A DNA stretch of 7,111 bases from Gammaproteobacteria bacterium. Lineage in GTDB: Bacteria; Pseudomonadota; Gammaproteobacteria; Steroidobacterales; MnTg04. Of the stretch, positions 5,874 through 7,111 are shown in pieces; positions within the stretch are counted from its first letter, which is position 1, and each line of letters opens with the position of its first letter. Made by a program: the position numbers and the translations under genes. The notes under the pieces are model-generated. The model worked only from the letters and a program-made list of their open reading frames with translations, did not search any database and was not told the origin of the DNA. Where the stretch lies: the NCBI GenBank assembly GCA_027297845.1, contig JAPUHG010000005.1, forward strand, positions 1-7,111. The letters run 5' to 3'.

Positions 5874-5875
5874 CA

Positions 5876-6784
5876 GTGACTCAGAAAATCAATTCAAACT
5901 GGCACGGCCAATTGACCGGAACAAGCATCCTGGCGATCAGCGGCGCCGATGCCGTCGCCTTTCTGCAAGGTCAGCTGAGCAACGATATTGGCAAACTGAG
6001 CGACCAACGTTGCCAGTGGTCGGGCTACCACCAACCGGATGGGCGGGTACTTGCCGTACCCTTGGTCATATTGCGAGAAGGCGTCGTCAGTCTGGTCCTG
6101 CCAACCGATATTATCAGCGATATCCGTGACCGTTTGTCGCGCTACGTTTTGCGCGCCAAAGTGAAGTTTACGGTCAGCGAATCGAGACTGCTCGGCCTGG
6201 GTGGACCGATCCTCGCGGATCTATTGACGGCTTTCCCGTTACCCCAGCCCGGTCGCGTAACCCGGACCCCCGGTGGACTATCGCTGGCGGCTTACGGCAG
6301 ACGGCGGGTTCTTGCCTGGGGACCACCATCGAGCGGCGACTGGCGGACGATTACAGGCGCGCTGAGCGAGGAACTTGAGTCGGTGTGGCTATTGGAAGAC
6401 ATCCGTGAGGGTATCCCGCGAGTCGTTACCGCCGGCCAGGGACTCTACACGGCACAAATGCTGAATCTGGATCTGATCGATGCCATCAGTTTCAGCAAAG
6501 GCTGTTATGCCGGTCAGGAAATTATCGCCCGCACGCAAAACCTGGGAAAAATAAAGCGCCGCCTGTGCCGCATGGGAAGTGAAACAGAAGTTACCGGTAG
6601 CGATGTCTGCCTCGCAAACGGTGACAAGATCGGTGAGATTCTGAACCGCCAAAAATCTTCCGCCGATAGTCAGCTGGCCTGCGAATACCTGGCGGTCATT
6701 CGCCTCGATCAATGGCAAGCGGATTTATACAGCGACGGCACGCCGCTGATTCATCTCGATCTTCCCTACCCTATTTCGGGCTAG
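5876..6784 (+). CDS. ygfZ: YgfZ/GcvT-family folate-binding protein for Fe-S enzyme maintenance
   Basis: The 302-residue protein belongs to the YgfZ (IBA57-like) family, tetrahydrofolate-binding proteins related to the glycine-cleavage T protein and needed for full activity of certain Fe-S enzymes. The family signature KGCYAGQE is at 208-215 with the conserved C210, followed by IIARTQNLGKIKRRL (216-230). The N-terminal domain opens with ISGADAVAFLQGQLSND (21-37), typical of the fold. Length is somewhat below E. coli YgfZ (326). The start is GTG with only a weak purine stretch (CAGGGA) further upstream than usual, and a candidate promoter runs almost into it, so the exact start is uncertain by up to about 12 codons. 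It is divergent from the sdh operon; in E. coli ygfZ is likewise divergent from sdhE-ygfX. Confidence 0.93.
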   Translation: MTQKINSNWHGQLTGTSILAISGADAVAFLQGQLSNDIGKLSDQRCQWSGYHQPDGRVLAVPLVILREGVVSLVLPTDIISDIRDRLSRYVLRAKVKFTVSESRLLGLGGPILADLLTAFPLPQPGRVTRTPGGLSLAAYGRRRVLAWGPPSSGDWRTITGALSEELESVWLLEDIREGIPRVVTAGQGLYTAQMLNLDLIDAISFSKGCYAGQEIIARTQNLGKIKRRLCRMGSETEVTGSDVCLANGDKIGEILNRQKSSADSQLACEYLAVIRLDQWQADLYSDGTPLIHLDLPYPISG

Positions 6785-6858
6785 CATCCCGCGAGTCGCG
6801 AAGGAGGCGCAGCCTTAACCTCATTTAGGCACGGTTCACTGGTTCAAGATTGTCCATC

Positions 6859-7111
6859 GTGATATCAGGTTTGACCGAGGCCGCCGTATCCTGCCTGTTT
6901 AAGTCTGCATGTCACCCCGGATCGCGAGGCGTGGGTGAGGAATCGGACGACTGAGCGCGGGTCTGGAGGGAAACCCATAGCCACAGAGCTATGGGTTGAG
7001 TGAAGGCCAAGCTCAGGTGTTCAAGAACCAGCCAGGATCGCGATAGGCGCCCGCCGTGGTGATATGCAGGCTACATGAACTGCGTGCCGCATCGAGCTGG
7101 GGGTAGAAACT
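6859..7111 (+). ncRNA. Probable group II intron 5' region (domain I), cut by window edge
   Basis: No credible ORF covers the last 327 bases. From about 6859 the sequence looks like structured RNA. TCACCC (6912-6917) pairs with GGGTGA (6933-6938). A ten-base perfect stem encloses six bases at 6972-6997. The stretches ATCGGACGACTGAG, GTGAAGGCCAAGCTCAGGTG, TTCAAGAACC and GGCTACATGAACTG resemble, from memory, domain I of bacterial group II introns. The plus orientation is inferred from that resemblance. The 5' boundary is a guess: GTGAT at 6859 is only a partial match to the GUGYG intron start. Domain V and any reverse transcriptase gene would lie beyond the window. It could instead be an unrelated structured RNA or a decayed intron fragment. 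Confidence 0.45.
6972..6997 (+). repeat. Perfect 10-bp stem-loop in the right-end RNA
   Basis: AACCCATAGC (6972-6981) and GCTATGGGTT (6988-6997) are exact inverted arms around a CACAGA loop. No T-run follows, so it is not an intrinsic terminator. It fits a helix of a larger folded RNA. Confidence 0.8.

Noticed and set aside
6790..6800. CGCGAgTCGCG palindrome after ygfZ, as a terminator
   Set aside because: Only one base between the arms and no T-run afterwards.
6833..6855. GGTTCA repeat and GGTTCAAGATTGTCC resembling a tRNA T-arm
   Set aside because: No acceptor stem, anticodon arm or D-arm can be found around it.
1..7111. CRISPR array, insertion sequence ends or a defence system
   Set aside because: No regularly spaced repeats, transposase or nuclease-like ORF is present; apart from the right-end RNA the window is core metabolism and stress genes.

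Overview
The window reads as chromosomal core DNA of a non-enteric gammaproteobacterium. It joins the sigma-E stress-response locus (rpoE-rseA-rseB) to a complete succinate dehydrogenase operon and its assembly factors. Protein sequences and gene order support this: RpoE with the canonical 191-residue length, a RseA/MucA-type anti-sigma factor, E. coli-like SdhC and SdhD heme-binding subunits, and the gammaproteobacterial ygfZ / sdhE-ygfX neighbourhood. No species can be named from this.

Layout, left to right. Positions 1-1255 (minus strand) hold rpoE, rseA and the first 16 codons of rseB, tightly packed, with a sigma-E-type promoter at 1301-1326. Positions 1256-1447 are intergenic: that promoter, some weak hairpins and no convincing terminator. 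Positions 1448-5802 (minus strand) form one compact cluster transcribed toward rpoE. Its order is a small SDHAF4-like (DUF1674) gene, sdhC, sdhD, sdhA, sdhB, sdhE and ygfX. Positions 5803-5875 are a divergent promoter region with an 8-bp tandem repeat and a 10-bp-phased TAACAG repeat. Positions 5876-6784 (plus strand) are ygfZ. Positions 6785-7111 have no credible ORF. From about 6859 this stretch looks like structured RNA, most likely the 5' domain I of a group II intron cut by the window edge.

How the genes work together. SdhA (FAD) and SdhB (three Fe-S clusters) form the catalytic head of complex II, and SdhC and SdhD anchor it in the membrane with heme b and a quinone site. SdhE promotes FAD attachment to SdhA. 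The SDHAF4-like protein is predicted to stabilise flavinylated SdhA before SdhB binds. YgfZ is a folate-dependent protein needed for some Fe-S enzymes, so flavin and Fe-S maturation genes surround the enzyme they probably serve. RpoE, RseA and RseB form the envelope-stress circuit.

Main points of interest: a 9-G homopolymer in rseA just before the membrane anchor, where either a one-base loss or gain gives an immediate stop; a DUF1674/SDHAF4 homologue as first gene of the sdh operon; and the intron-like RNA at the right edge.
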